Source of the DNA: JBMSHD01 sp049416425 | Lineage (GTDB): Bacteria; Pseudomonadota; Gammaproteobacteria; Francisellales; Francisellaceae | Direction of reading: 5' to 3' | DNA: 21,247 nucleotides | Assembly: GCA_049416425.1 (NCBI GenBank) | Contig: JBMSHD010000025.1 | Location: forward strand, 1-21,247 | Made by a program: the position numbers and the translations under genes | Part shown: positions 7,901 through 15,274 of the stretch, piece after piece | Numbering within the stretch: the first letter of the stretch is position 1 | Layout of the letters: every line of letters starts with the position of its first letter | Notes under the pieces: model-generated | Seen by the model: only the letters and a program-made list of their open reading frames with translations | Databases searched by the model: none | What the model was told of the DNA's origin: nothing

Positions 7901-9436
7901 TTGTTGACGGAAGAACTCATAAAGGGTACGGTTTTTCTTTGATAACACGGCAATCGGTGCATCATCACCCATGGATCCTGTGGCTTCAGAAGCTGTCTCA
8001 GCCAGGGTTTTTAGGATGATTTCCTGTTCCTCATAATGAAGATCAAACAGCGTGGTAACAATCGATAGTTTCTCGTGGTGATAGTCCTTAAAGGAATGAT
8101 GATGGTTGAAGTTGCTAAGAAAGCAAGCATGGGTTTTAAGCCACTGTTTATAAGGTTGTTGATTTTGAAGCTGGTTATCGATATCGGTGGAGCTTAAAAA
8201 ATCACCGGTTTTGGTGTCGATGGCGATCATCTGCCCAGGACTGATTCGTCCTTTTTTGATGATCTCAATATCTTGATCATAGATCCCGGCTTCAGAGGCG
8301 ATAGTGATATCACCATGGATGTTTTCATGCCATCTGGCTGGGCGCAGACCATTTCGATCAAGCATGCAGATACCAAAGCGACCATCGGTGCTGACAATGC
8401 CGGCAGGCCCGTCCCAGGCACTCATGTGCATGCCGTAAAACTCATAAAAAGCACGCAAATCAGGATCCATGTCTTCCTGATTTTGCCAGGCCGCCGGAAT
8501 CAGGATTCTTAACGCCTGGATCAAGGACATGCCGTTGATATTGAGCATTTCAGCCACATGATCGACACTGGCGGAGTCCGATACACGGCTGTTTGTGACC
8601 GGCAGCACTTCATGGGAATAGGCTTTGAGTCTGTTTAATAGGTGTTGACCTCCGGCATTGACCCAATTACGATTGCCTTTGATGGTGTTGATCTCACCAT
8701 TATGAGCAAGGCAGTGAAAAGGTTGAGCCAGTCGCCATTGAGGCAGAGTATTGGTCGAAAAGCGCTGGTGAAAGATACATAGGTCGGTGATCAGCTTTTC
8801 GTCCGCTAAATCGAGATAGAATCGTGGCAGATTTTCGGGTGTCACCAGTCCTTTGTAGACGATAAGGTTTAAAGACAGGCTCACAAAATAAAAATAGCTG
8901 TCATCCTGGTGTTGTTTCTCCAATACACGCCGAAAGCGATAAAGCTTTTCACTGAATCGCTCATCACTGTCGTCATTACTGCAGTTGATATAGATTTGAT
9001 GGATATCAGGGCAACAGCGAGCCGCCTCATGACCCAGATAGATTTTATTAATGTTCACTTCAGCCATGCCGGCAATATCAAGCTGATACTGACCAGCCAT
9101 TTCCTGTATCTTTTTAATCTGTGCCTTTTTTAAAACCGCATCAGGATTGAGAAAAACAAGACCGGTAGTAAAACGTCTGCCACAATGAATACCGATTTTT
9201 TTGGCCTTTTGACGAAAGAAGTCATGGTTGATCTTAAACAGAATTCCGCAACCATCTCCTGTGAGCCCATCGGCGGAGACGGCTCCTCGATGTTTCATCC
9301 TTGCAAGGGCGCGGGTGGCTGTTGTAATAAGCTTATGACTTTGGCGTCCGTATTTATTGATAATAATTCCGAAGCCACAATTATCGCGTTCAAATTCCTG
9401 ACGGTATAATCCATAGTGATGATTTCTTGGCTCCAT
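4994..9436 (-). CDS. gltB: Glutamate synthase large subunit
   Basis: GltB makes two glutamates from glutamine and 2-oxoglutarate, using electrons delivered by GltD; ammonia released at the N-terminal amidotransferase site tunnels to an FMN site. The 1480-aa length matches the family (E. coli about 1486). The class II amidotransferase nucleophile is C20 in the RDNCGFG motif, so an N-terminal propeptide of about 19 residues should be cleaved. The central and FMN-binding synthase domains follow (EALAHAMNELGGKSNSGEGG region; GHDGGTGASPLSS). The [3Fe-4S] ligands are C1102, C1108 and C1113 in a CX5CX4C arrangement (CKYLRICHLNNC). The C-terminal GXGXG beta-helix domain is present. Translation starts at an ATG with AAGGAG seven bases upstream. 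The gene is intact and overlaps gltD by four bases. With gltD clipped, it may lack its normal NADPH electron donor. Confidence 0.96.
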   Translation of the reverse strand: MEPRNHHYGLYRQEFERDNCGFGIIINKYGRQSHKLITTATRALARMKHRGAVSADGLTGDGCGILFKINHDFFRQKAKKIGIHCGRRFTTGLVFLNPDAVLKKAQIKKIQEMAGQYQLDIAGMAEVNINKIYLGHEAARCCPDIHQIYINCSNDDSDERFSEKLYRFRRVLEKQHQDDSYFYFVSLSLNLIVYKGLVTPENLPRFYLDLADEKLITDLCIFHQRFSTNTLPQWRLAQPFHCLAHNGEINTIKGNRNWVNAGGQHLLNRLKAYSHEVLPVTNSRVSDSASVDHVAEMLNINGMSLIQALRILIPAAWQNQEDMDPDLRAFYEFYGMHMSAWDGPAGIVSTDGRFGICMLDRNGLRPARWHENIHGDITIASEAGIYDQDIEIIKKGRISPGQMIAIDTKTGDFLSSTDIDNQLQNQQPYKQWLKTHACFLSNFNHHHSFKDYHHEKLSIVTTLFDLHYEEQEIILKTLAETASEATGSMGDDAPIAVLSKKNRTLYEFFRQQFAQVTNPPIDSLRESVVMSLKTFIGKLGNITLPYPDLARRIVLKSPVLSYSSFHQLKSQIQPLHSISLNYPVNVSLQQALLDIGHRVLTLLNQDYCAIVLDDEDIQKDHYPIHALLATGYLHRLLSEKQKRCRVNLIIKTATARDPHHFACLLAYGATAIFPYLSYQIINKLVVNDALSIQDKTLARRNYRHGIDKGLKKIMSKMGISTMTSYHRGSQLFEILGLHESVTRLCFPDTISRISGLDFDALQQQQINLTQMAFSQPYPYQQKGRYRFTVNGDYHAYNPQVVLLLQKAVKDDDYGAYRCYKAAVDGRGNQMLRDLLYLKPQKPIAIDDVMSLQAIFKQFDSAGMSLGALSPEAHEALAHAMNELGGKSNSGEGGEEKRRHGSIQRSKIKQIASGRFGVTPEYLVNAEVIQIKIAQGAKPGEGGQLPGKKVNNLIAKLRFCTPGVTLISPPPHHDIYSIEDLAQLIFDLKQINPDALISVKLVSEAGVGTIAAGVVKAYADMITISGHDGGTGASPLSSIIYAGTPWEIGLPETHQTLVRNGLRDRISLQVDGGLKTGLDVIKGAILGAESFAFGTAPMIALGCKYLRICHLNNCATGVATQDQQLRQHHFKGEVEKLKRFFTFIAMDVREHLATLGVKKLKDLVGRLDLLGISDEAQKLGLDLTAIIHDSQEKTASQVYRGISNAPFDKAELSCQIADICREAITTDQDFSADFRIKNTDRSIGANLSGIVAKQYGDKGLTSNLTLNFTGIAGQSFAAFNIKGLHMTLTGEANDYVGKSMAGGRIVIKPAQRVKFDPSSSPIIGNTCLYGATGGELFAYGQAGERFAVRNSGAIAVIEGAGDHCCEYMTAGIVVIIGNTGINFGAGMTGGIAFVLDQEHRFIDRYNNEFIRLYRIQSERMQDYQDMLFNLITRHYRHTHSKKSRDILHNFSDYLRHFWLVSADDISSSDNLFLNYCKERAL
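5004..5011 (-). promoter_or_regulatory. Strong Shine-Dalgarno that fixes the gltD start
   Basis: The minus strand reads AAGGAGAG here, six bases before the ATG at 4997-4995, and lies inside the last codons of gltB. With the ATGA stop/start overlap it indicates translational coupling of gltB and gltD and argues against the upstream TTG start at 5015. Confidence 0.8.
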
Positions 9437-9642
9437 ATTATTGCTCCTTCTGTTATCTGATTGACATCGGTTTTAATAAATAAAACTTGATGTATTGCTT
9501 TTCCTACGCTTGCTGGATTTCCTTATCGATGGTAGGCTTCACTACTAGATTGTATGATTGCATTTAAATTTGCAACTGTTTTGTATAAATGAGTGATTTT
9601 TTGTGCTGTATTGTGTGTTTTTTGTTATTTTAAGGATGTATT
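9437..9642. promoter_or_regulatory. Divergent promoter region between gltB and the methyltransferase
   Basis: These 206 bases separate two divergent genes and must hold both promoters. Ribosome sites are visible at each end (AAGGAG for gltB at 9444-9449 on the minus strand; AAGGATG for the methyltransferase). A TATAAA at about 9583-9588 could be a plus-strand -10, but no matching -35 is convincing. A CCTAC/GTAGG inverted pair with a long loop lies about 9505-9540. I can name no regulator binding site. Confidence 0.4.
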
Positions 9643-10386
9643 ATGAGTCAGGATTTTTTTTCAAAACAGGCAGACAAATATGCCCGTTTTCGCCCACATT
9701 ACCCGACGGGGCTTTATGAGTATTTGTTCAACCTTTGTAGAAGGCATAACTGTGCCTGGGATGCGGCAACAGGAAATGGACAGGTGGCTTCTGCTTTAGC
9801 AGGAGGCTTTAAACGGGTGTTAGCCAGTGATATCAGTGAAAACCAACTGAAGCATGCCATCAAAAAAGCAAATATCGATTATTTCATCAGCTCCTCAGAA
9901 TCGACAAACATCAAGTCAAATTCAGTGGATCTGATTACGGTTGCTCAAGCCGCTCATTGGTTTGATATGAGGGCTTTCACCGCTGAGTGCAGGCGAGTAT
10001 TGAAATCCAATGGAATCGTTGCCATCTGGATGTATCATCTGTTTCGACTAAATCCTAAGATCGATGCGTTTATCGATACATTTTATGCCGAGACGCTCGG
10101 TGCTTATTGGCCAGATGGCAGGCAGCATATCGATAACTGGTATAAAGATATCAATATGGACTTTGATAAAATAGTCAGCCCGTCTTTTTCAATGACGACA
10201 AACTGGAGTTTTGAAGACATGATGGGAATGCTTTCAAGCTGGTCGGCTGTCGTCAGATACACGGAGCAGCATGGGCAAAATCCTTTGGATTTGATTGAAT
10301 GCGATCTCAAGGTCGCCTGGGGAGCGATGGAGTCGCGAGAGGTTTTATGGCCTTTGGTGCTGAAAGTCTATCGTTTCTCTAAATAA
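9643..10386 (+). CDS. Class I SAM-dependent methyltransferase
   Basis: A 247-aa cytoplasmic methyltransferase of the Methyltransf_11 type. The N-terminal DFFSKQADKYARFRPHYP is typical of the small-molecule methyltransferase group that includes trans-aconitate methyltransferase-like proteins. The SAM-binding Rossmann motif I is WDAATGNGQVASALA (about 39-53), followed by an acidic residue at the end of strand beta-2 (LASDISENQLKHA). Motif II-like NSVDLITVAQAAHWFD (about 92-107) and RRVLKSNGIVAIWMY (about 116-130) complete the fold. AAGGATG lies just upstream of the ATG. It is divergent from gltB and shares a 206-bp intergenic region with it. The substrate cannot be told from sequence. It converges on a small secreted-protein gene with only 5 bp between the two stops. 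Confidence 0.85.
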   Translation: MSQDFFSKQADKYARFRPHYPTGLYEYLFNLCRRHNCAWDAATGNGQVASALAGGFKRVLASDISENQLKHAIKKANIDYFISSSESTNIKSNSVDLITVAQAAHWFDMRAFTAECRRVLKSNGIVAIWMYHLFRLNPKIDAFIDTFYAETLGAYWPDGRQHIDNWYKDINMDFDKIVSPSFSMTTNWSFEDMMGMLSSWSAVVRYTEQHGQNPLDLIECDLKVAWGAMESREVLWPLVLKVYRFSK

Positions 10387-10391
10387 ATAAC

Positions 10392-10685
10392 TTATGTACT
10401 CATAAAATCATTACGCTGATCGGTGATGCTCTGTTGCTGTTGCCAGCTGTCTGCTGTGGTATCATCTTTCAGGCAGGAAGGTTTGCTGTTTATCGTTGTG
10501 ACAAGACCATAGGGGGTGGCGGTGAGCTGTGGATCAAACCCTTGAGATCGTAAAATAAGGGCGTTGGTGGTGGCAAGGGCGCTGTTTGCCGTGCTGTAGA
10601 TGAGAGCGTGGTCGACTTCGCTGGAGGCCGAAAGTGGGCGACTGATCAAAAAAAGCAGGATGGCTGTTATTTTTATTCGATTCAT
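10392..10685 (-). CDS. Small secreted or periplasmic protein of unknown function
   Basis: The 97-aa product begins with a convincing Sec signal peptide: a basic start (MNRIK), a hydrophobic stretch (ITAILLFLI) and a likely signal-peptidase I site after PLSA near residue 20. The mature part is about 75 residues, has a single cysteine (SKPSCLKDD) and ends in a glutamine-rich, charged tail. I recognise no domain. The ATG has only a weak ribosome site (CGGAT about nine bases upstream). The gene is convergent with the methyltransferase and divergent from the suf regulator, so it is probably a single transcription unit. A short chance ORF is possible, but the signal peptide makes a real gene more likely. 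Confidence 0.6.
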   Translation of the reverse strand: MNRIKITAILLFLISRPLSASSEVDHALIYSTANSALATTNALILRSQGFDPQLTATPYGLVTTINSKPSCLKDDTTADSWQQQQSITDQRNDFMST

Positions 10686-10761
10686 AAAATATCCGATTCT
10701 TAAGCGGTAAATATCTCGCTTATTTTAGTTCATCGTTTGGTAGATGGGCAGTTTTATTTAT

Positions 10762-10790
10762 TTGACATAGGCGTAAAAAACTTTTAATCT
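10762..10790 (+). promoter_or_regulatory. Candidate sigma-70-like promoter for the suf operon
   Basis: A perfect TTGACA hexamer (10762-10767) is followed after 17 bases by TAATCT (10785-10790), a poor -10 match. It lies 35 bp ahead of the regulator ATG, which itself has no visible Shine-Dalgarno. A TACTAT hexamer at 10814-10819 sits at a distance that would suit a leaderless transcript, but lacks a -35 partner. I found no convincing IscR-type palindrome. Confidence 0.3.
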
Positions 10791-10824
10791 GTGCGCATAT
10801 GAGACTGTATTGGTACTATATTGA

Positions 10825-11277
10825 ATGTTGCGAATCAGCAAGCTTGCCGATTATGCGGTGATGATTGTCGCTAAAATGGCACAACAGCCGGATAGAATCT
10901 ACAGTGCCAGTGAGTTGGTTGAGATGACGGCATTGAACTTGCCAACGGTTCGAAAGCTTTTGAAAACCTTAAGTACGCAGAAAATATTGATAGCAAAGCG
11001 AGGCGCTGAAGGCGGCTATAGTTTGGCGATGCAACCGCTTGAAATCTCGCTGGTTGATATTATTGAAGCCGTTGATGGTAAAATTGCCTTTACCGAATGT
11101 TGTCAGCCGGATGATCACCATTGTCAGCTTGTAAAATGTCAGATGTCAGGAGCTTGGGCGAGAATTAACTGGCGTATCAGAAACGTTTTAGATGAGGTTA
11201 AAATCCTGGAGTTTGTGATGACTGAGAAGAATAGAACGTTTCCTGAGGCTGTAAATGGTAGTTTGTCCAGTAAATAG
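10825..11277 (+). CDS. sufR: Rrf2-family Fe-S-sensing regulator of the suf operon
   Basis: A 150-aa winged-helix regulator that probably controls the downstream sufBCD genes. The N-terminus MLRISKLADYAV is the Rrf2 hallmark. The helix-turn-helix spans about residues 27-52 (SASELVEMTALNLPTVRKLLKTL), followed by the wing motif RGAEGGYSLA (59-68). Cluster-ligand cysteines are C92/C93, C100 and C105 in FTECC...HHC...VKC, comparable with the three-cysteine arrangement of IscR, so DNA binding should depend on an Fe-S cluster. It matches the suf-regulator subgroup known next to sufBCD in gammaproteobacteria rather than IscR itself, going by position and sequence. The symbol follows that subgroup; it is unrelated to the cyanobacterial repressor also called SufR. 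The start is fixed by the conserved N-terminus. sufB begins 29 bp after its stop. Confidence 0.88.
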   Translation: MLRISKLADYAVMIVAKMAQQPDRIYSASELVEMTALNLPTVRKLLKTLSTQKILIAKRGAEGGYSLAMQPLEISLVDIIEAVDGKIAFTECCQPDDHHCQLVKCQMSGAWARINWRIRNVLDEVKILEFVMTEKNRTFPEAVNGSLSSK

Positions 11278-11306
11278 AACGAATACGATAAAGAGAATAA
11301 CGGTAT

Positions 11307-12749
11307 ATGGCAGATGAAAAAATAACTAAAATTGTAAACGAAGAGTATAAGCACGGTTTTGTCACCAATATTGAGCAGGAATTGTTTGAAGCCGGACTCA
11401 ATGAAGAGGTGATCAAAGCCATATCGGCTCGAAAGAGTGAGCCTGAGTTTATGCTGGCCTGGCGATTAGAGGCCTATCACAAATGGCTGGCGATGAAAGA
11501 GCCGACCTGGGCACATGTTGATTATCCCGCAATCGATTATCAAGCGATCAGCTATTATGCTGCGCCTAAGTCGGATGATGACCGCCCTAAGAGTCTTGAT
11601 GAAGTCGACCCGGAGTTGCTTGAGACCTATAATAAGCTCGGCATTCCTCTTCATGAGCAGGAGATGCTGGCCGGAGTCGCCGTCGATGCGGTATTTGATT
11701 CGGTATCGGTGGTGACGACCTTTAAAGAAAAACTTGCCGAAGCTGGTGTGATCTTCTGCCCCATCTCGGAAGCCGTGCAGAAATATCCCGAGCTGATTAA
11801 GAAGTACCTCGGTTCGGTGGTACCGCAAAGCGATAACTATTTTGCCGCTTTAAACTCGGCGGTTTTCAGTGATGGCTCTTTCGTCTATATTCCCAAAGGG
11901 GTCAGATGTCCGATGGAATTATCGACCTATTTTCGGATCAATGCTTCCAATACCGGTCAATTTGAACGAACGCTGATCATCGCCGATGAAGGCAGTTATG
12001 TCAGCTATCTCGAGGGTTGTACGGCGCCTATGCGTGATGAGAATCAACTTCATGCTGCCGTCGTTGAGCTTATTGCATTGAAAGATGCCGAGATTAAATA
12101 TTCAACCGTACAGAACTGGTATCCGGGTGATAAGGACGGCAAGGGCGGTATTTATAATTTTGTCACCAAGCGTGGCATCTGCAAGGGAGATAATGCCAAG
12201 ATATCCTGGACACAGGTGGAAACAGGATCGGCAATTACCTGGAAATACCCATCGGTGATCTTGCGAGGCCATAACAGTGTGGGTGAATTCTATTCGGTGG
12301 CCTTGACTCGTCATGCGCAACAAGCCGATACCGGTACTAAGATGATCCATATCGGCAAGAATAGCAGAAGCACCATTATCTCTAAAGGCATCTCGGCCAG
12401 TCGCGCCCAAAATGCTTATCGAGGTCTCGTGCGTATTATGCCAACGGCAGAGGGTGCGCGCAACTTCTCCCAGTGTGATTCATTGCTTATTGGTCATCAC
12501 TGTGGTGCTCATACCTATCCGTATATCGAGAGCAAGAATAAGACGGCTCAGATTGAACATGAGGCCACGACCTCAAAAATATCCGATGAGCAGTTGTTTT
12601 ATTGTCGTCAGCGTGGCATGAGTGAAGAAGATGCCATCGCCATGATCGTCAATGGTTTTTGTAAGGATGTCTTTAAGAAATTACCGCTTGAGTTTGCCGT
12701 TGAGGCACAGAAACTCATGGAAGTGAGCCTGGAAGGAGCCATTGGCTAA
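11307..12749 (+). CDS. sufB: Fe-S cluster assembly scaffold SufB
   Basis: SufB forms the SufBC2D complex in the cytoplasm, on which new Fe-S clusters are built, mainly under iron limitation or oxidative stress. The 480-aa protein is full length. Family blocks visible are GVRCPMELSTYFRINA, the beta-helix stretch YLEGCTAPM, and NFSQCDSLLIG with C390, equivalent to the essential Cys405 of E. coli. The QIEHEATTS motif supplies H418/E419, corresponding to the E. coli H433/E434 pair at the SufB-SufD interface. The C-terminus ends with LPLEFAVEAQKLMEVSLEGAIG as in homologues. The ribosome site before ATG 11307 is weak. It follows the regulator and precedes sufC by 64 bp. All key residues are present, so it should be functional. 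Confidence 0.96.
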   Translation: MADEKITKIVNEEYKHGFVTNIEQELFEAGLNEEVIKAISARKSEPEFMLAWRLEAYHKWLAMKEPTWAHVDYPAIDYQAISYYAAPKSDDDRPKSLDEVDPELLETYNKLGIPLHEQEMLAGVAVDAVFDSVSVVTTFKEKLAEAGVIFCPISEAVQKYPELIKKYLGSVVPQSDNYFAALNSAVFSDGSFVYIPKGVRCPMELSTYFRINASNTGQFERTLIIADEGSYVSYLEGCTAPMRDENQLHAAVVELIALKDAEIKYSTVQNWYPGDKDGKGGIYNFVTKRGICKGDNAKISWTQVETGSAITWKYPSVILRGHNSVGEFYSVALTRHAQQADTGTKMIHIGKNSRSTIISKGISASRAQNAYRGLVRIMPTAEGARNFSQCDSLLIGHHCGAHTYPYIESKNKTAQIEHEATTSKISDEQLFYCRQRGMSEEDAIAMIVNGFCKDVFKKLPLEFAVEAQKLMEVSLEGAIG

Positions 12750-12813
12750 TGTTAGTAAAAGGCAAAATGTGGTTAAAAATTATCAAAAGTATTAAAAATA
12801 ACAGGTAAAACAT

Positions 12814-13557
12814 ATGTTACTGGAAATTAAAGATCTTTATGCACGAGTCGAGGGTAAAGACATTTTAAAGGGTATCAATCTTGAGATAAAGCCTGGAGAG
12901 GTTCACGCCATTATGGGACCTAACGGTGCCGGAAAGAGTACGCTTGGCAATATTCTGGCTGGCAAAGAAGGCTATGAAATAACCAGTGGCGAGATTTTTC
13001 TAAACGGCGTATCGATTATGGATATGGATCCCAGTGAACGGGCGGCTTTGGGAATTTTTCTGAGTTTTCAATATCCGGTTGAAATCGCCGGTGTCAGCAA
13101 CACCCAGTTTTTAAAAACGGCGGTCAACAGCATTCGAAAGGCCAGAGGTGAGGCTGAGCTTGATGCCATGAATTTCATGAAGCAGTTACGCGCCAACATG
13201 CAGCTGTTGAAAATGGATCAAAAATACATGCAGCGCGGCGTCAATGAAGGTTTTTCAGGCGGCGAGAAGAAACGAAATGAGATGCTGCAGATGATGCTGC
13301 TGGAGCCCACGCTGTGCATTTTAGATGAAACCGACTCTGGACTCGATATCGATGCGCTTCAGGTCGTCTCTAGCGCTGCCAATCACATGCGTTCTCTCGA
13401 ACGTGGCTTTATCGTCATCACCCATTATCAAAGACTTCTAAATTATATTGAGCCGGATGTCGTTCACGTTTTGGCTGATGGCAAGATCGTCAAATCAGGC
13501 GGTAAGGAATTGGCTTTGGAGCTCGAAGAAAAAGGCTATGGCTGGATTGGAGCGTAA
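12814..13557 (+). CDS. sufC: Fe-S cluster assembly ATPase SufC
   Basis: SufC is the ABC-type ATPase that binds SufB and SufD and drives the conformational change needed for cluster assembly. The 247-aa protein shows Walker A GPNGAGKST (K41), a Q-loop region (LSFQYPVEIAGVSN), the SufC-specific signature GFSGGEKKRNEMLQM, Walker B LCILDETDSGLD and the H-loop ITHYQRLL. The GGEKKR signature and YPVEIAGV distinguish it from transport ATPases. The ATG is preceded by AACAGG with an eight-base gap. sufD follows after 9 bp, its ribosome site overlapping the sufC stop codon, so the two are tightly coupled. The gene appears intact. Confidence 0.97.
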   Translation: MLLEIKDLYARVEGKDILKGINLEIKPGEVHAIMGPNGAGKSTLGNILAGKEGYEITSGEIFLNGVSIMDMDPSERAALGIFLSFQYPVEIAGVSNTQFLKTAVNSIRKARGEAELDAMNFMKQLRANMQLLKMDQKYMQRGVNEGFSGGEKKRNEMLQMMLLEPTLCILDETDSGLDIDALQVVSSAANHMRSLERGFIVITHYQRLLNYIEPDVVHVLADGKIVKSGGKELALELEEKGYGWIGA

Positions 13558-13566
13558 GGAGAGAAG

Positions 13567-14799
13567 ATGTTAAGAGTCACCGAAGAAATTCAAGACGCTT
13601 TAGCCAATATCGGGGAGGCTATGGTATTAAGAAAAGCGCATTGGAATGCCTTTGAGCATCTGGGGCTGCCAGATCGAAAACTGGAAGATTGGAAATACAG
13701 TGATTTGGCTCGCTATTATGGCAAATTTGGCATCAAGGCGATAAAAACGACAGGTGTGAGAATCGATAAAGCCTTTCAGTCGGATGAGAACTGTTACCAG
13801 CTGGTGATGATTGATGGAGTGCTCTGTTTTGATGATCTGCCCGAGACAATAAAGATTCATCGAAGAGATCGTGCGCTTGAAGATCGCTTTTTTAAGCATG
13901 CTACCGGTTATCTATCTCAAGCCGCTTTTATCGAAGGGATTGATATCGTCATTGCTAAAGGCTGTAAAATTGATAAGCCATTGATCATTACCTATGTTCA
14001 CAGTGCTGCCTCGGAGGTGGTTAACTATGCCAATACGATTCATGTTGAGACAGCCGCAGATATCGATATTTATGAATGCCATGTAAGCGTCATAGTTGGT
14101 GATGAATACGGCGCCATGAATATTCATACTCACATAAGACTCGACCAGGCGGCAAGATGTCGATTCGACCTTGTTGAAGCGAAACCCTCCGATCGGTTGT
14201 TAATCACCAGTCAAATCATGGCGGATATAGCGAAAAATGCCGAGCTTGACAGCTTTCAGCTGATGGCTGGTGATGCCTTTAATCGCCTGGATTTTATTGC
14301 CAATTTAGACCAGGAAGGGGCGGTGTTTAAGGCATCGGGTGTCTATGCTTTAAATGGCAGTCGCCATAATGATATTCATTGCTATGTCAATCATCTGGCT
14401 TCTCATACCGAAAGCGATGTCCATTTTCGCGGTCTTATCGATGGCAATGCCAAGGCCACATTCAATGCCAAGGCTTATGTTGCTAAAGGCATAAAAGGCA
14501 TCAAGGCCTTGCAAAACAATCGCAACATTCAGTTGAGTAACACCTGTGAGATTAACACCAAGCCTGAGCTTGAGATTTATTCCGATGATGTTATCTGTGC
14601 TCATGGTGCAACGATAGGGCAACTGGATAAGACGGCCTTGTTCTATATGCAGTCTCGTGGCATCGAAAAATCTCAGGCGCTAAAGCTTCTGATGGAAGGC
14701 TTTGTCCGGGAAATCATCAATCTGTTATCGCGAGAGGATAAAACTATGGCGTCCTATTCACATCAGCTTGATGCGCTCATTCATTCTTTACTGGATTGA
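13567..14799 (+). CDS. sufD: Fe-S cluster assembly protein SufD
   Basis: SufD is the SufB paralogue that completes the SufBC2D scaffold and is needed for iron acquisition during cluster assembly. The 410-aa protein has the N-terminal helical part containing LEDWKYSDLARYY (about 37-49), the beta-helix core, and the C-terminal motif CAHGATIGQLDKTALFYMQSRG. In that motif C344 and H346 correspond to C358 and H360 of E. coli, the latter being the interface ligand facing the SufB cysteine. An excellent ribosome site (AAGGAGAG, four bases from the ATG) overlaps the sufC stop. In many gammaproteobacterial operons sufS and sufE or sufU come next; here a non-coding stretch with a 25-bp repeat and a broken gene follows instead. 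SufD itself is complete. Confidence 0.95.
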   Translation: MLRVTEEIQDALANIGEAMVLRKAHWNAFEHLGLPDRKLEDWKYSDLARYYGKFGIKAIKTTGVRIDKAFQSDENCYQLVMIDGVLCFDDLPETIKIHRRDRALEDRFFKHATGYLSQAAFIEGIDIVIAKGCKIDKPLIITYVHSAASEVVNYANTIHVETAADIDIYECHVSVIVGDEYGAMNIHTHIRLDQAARCRFDLVEAKPSDRLLITSQIMADIAKNAELDSFQLMAGDAFNRLDFIANLDQEGAVFKASGVYALNGSRHNDIHCYVNHLASHTESDVHFRGLIDGNAKATFNAKAYVAKGIKGIKALQNNRNIQLSNTCEINTKPELEIYSDDVICAHGATIGQLDKTALFYMQSRGIEKSQALKLLMEGFVREIINLLSREDKTMASYSHQLDALIHSLLD

Positions 14800-14863
14800 A
14801 CCAGCCCAACTTTGTTGAGTGCAGAATCCCTTTTGGATGAGAACTGAGAGGATAATTATTATT

Positions 14864-14888
14864 AGAGCTAATAACACTAAATCATAAT
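14864..14888 (+). repeat. Copy 1 of a perfect 25-bp direct repeat
   Basis: Twenty-five bases starting AGAGCTAATAAC and ending CATAAT recur without mismatch and in the same orientation at 19582-19606; identity stops sharply on both sides. This copy lies 64 bp after the sufD stop. Its left part also forms an imperfect palindrome with preceding bases (TTATTAG-AG-CTAATAA), which copy 2 does not. It could be the end of a mobile element, a recombination scar or a dispersed intergenic repeat; the sequence alone does not decide. Confidence 0.8.
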
Positions 14889-14926
14889 GTCATATGCTAT
14901 GCCTGATATCTGATATGATTAGTCCT

Positions 14927-14952
14927 GCGAAGGCCCACAAGAAATCCTTTGC
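14927..14952. terminator. Weak hairpin, possible terminator of the suf operon
   Basis: GCGAAGG (14927-14933) can pair with CCTTTGC (14946-14952) around a 12-base loop, with one G-U pair. On the plus strand the stem is followed by GAAATTTTC rather than a clean T-run, so intrinsic termination is doubtful. It lies between the sufD end and the 3' end of the oppositely oriented GFA remnant, where a terminator for either strand would be expected. Confidence 0.25.
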
Positions 14953-14966
14953 GAAATTTTCAGCAT

Positions 14967-15245
14967 CTAGAGATCTACGCTATCGTAGGCATTTTTTAAA
15001 CTGTCACTGCCTTTTTCAAATTTTGTCAGTTTATCATCGATATCGATGATTCTCTCGCCATAGAAAAGGTGGCAGGTCGGGGCGATATTACGGTGATGAT
15101 CTTGATAGAAGTAAAGCGTGCTGGTTGTGATAAAGCCGAGTCGATTGACCGCATATAGAAAACCACCACAGCATTTACAAAAATGGCGTTTAAGAGCGTG
15201 TTTGACGGCAAAATCGGTCGCTTTGTTAGCGATGTTATCATAGAA
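14967..15245 (-). pseudogene. 5'-truncated GFA (glutathione-dependent formaldehyde-activating)-family gene remnant
   Basis: On the minus strand a frame opens after a TGA at 15248-15246 and runs 92 codons to a TAG at 14967 without any ATG, GTG or TTG start. It encodes the second half of a GFA/CENP-V-type zinc domain: the zinc motif RHFCKCCGGFLYAV, then GFITTSTLYFY, and a tail GERIIDIDDKLTKFEKG resembling the family's end. Family members normally begin with a CxCxxC-type zinc motif about 40-50 residues earlier. That part is absent; the sequence beyond 15250 belongs to the kinase gene on the other strand. I conclude it is a decayed fragment of an enzyme that binds small thiol adducts. The match is by motif only. 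Confidence 0.65.
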
Positions 15246-15274
15246 TCAAGTCATTCAAACTTGATCTGATAAAG

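Larger units (their letters stand above)
14800..15274. other. 475-bp region without an intact gene, after sufD
   Basis: The stretch between sufD and the antibiotic-kinase gene holds no intact reading frame. It contains, in order, the first 25-bp direct repeat (14864-14888), a tandem CTGATAT pair near 14903-14916, a 7-bp stem hairpin (14927-14952) and a 5'-truncated GFA-family remnant on the minus strand (14967-15245). The last 30 bases lead into the kinase gene and show no clear ribosome site. I see no sufS, sufE or sufU sequence here. Confidence 0.7.

Noticed and set aside
9505..9540. CCTAC/GTAGG inverted repeat upstream of gltB as a riboswitch or attenuator
   Set aside because: The arms are five bases with a loop of about 24; no conserved riboswitch core or terminator with a T-run could be seen.
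10814..10824. Leaderless transcription start at the suf regulator ATG
   Set aside because: TACTAT is at a suitable distance from the ATG, but no -35 element pairs with it; not strong enough to list as a feature.
15026..15241. 71-codon minus-strand frame with an ATG in the gap after sufD
   Set aside because: Its product shows no motif. The adjacent minus-strand frame without a start encodes the recognisable GFA zinc domain, so this one is a shadow of the remnant.
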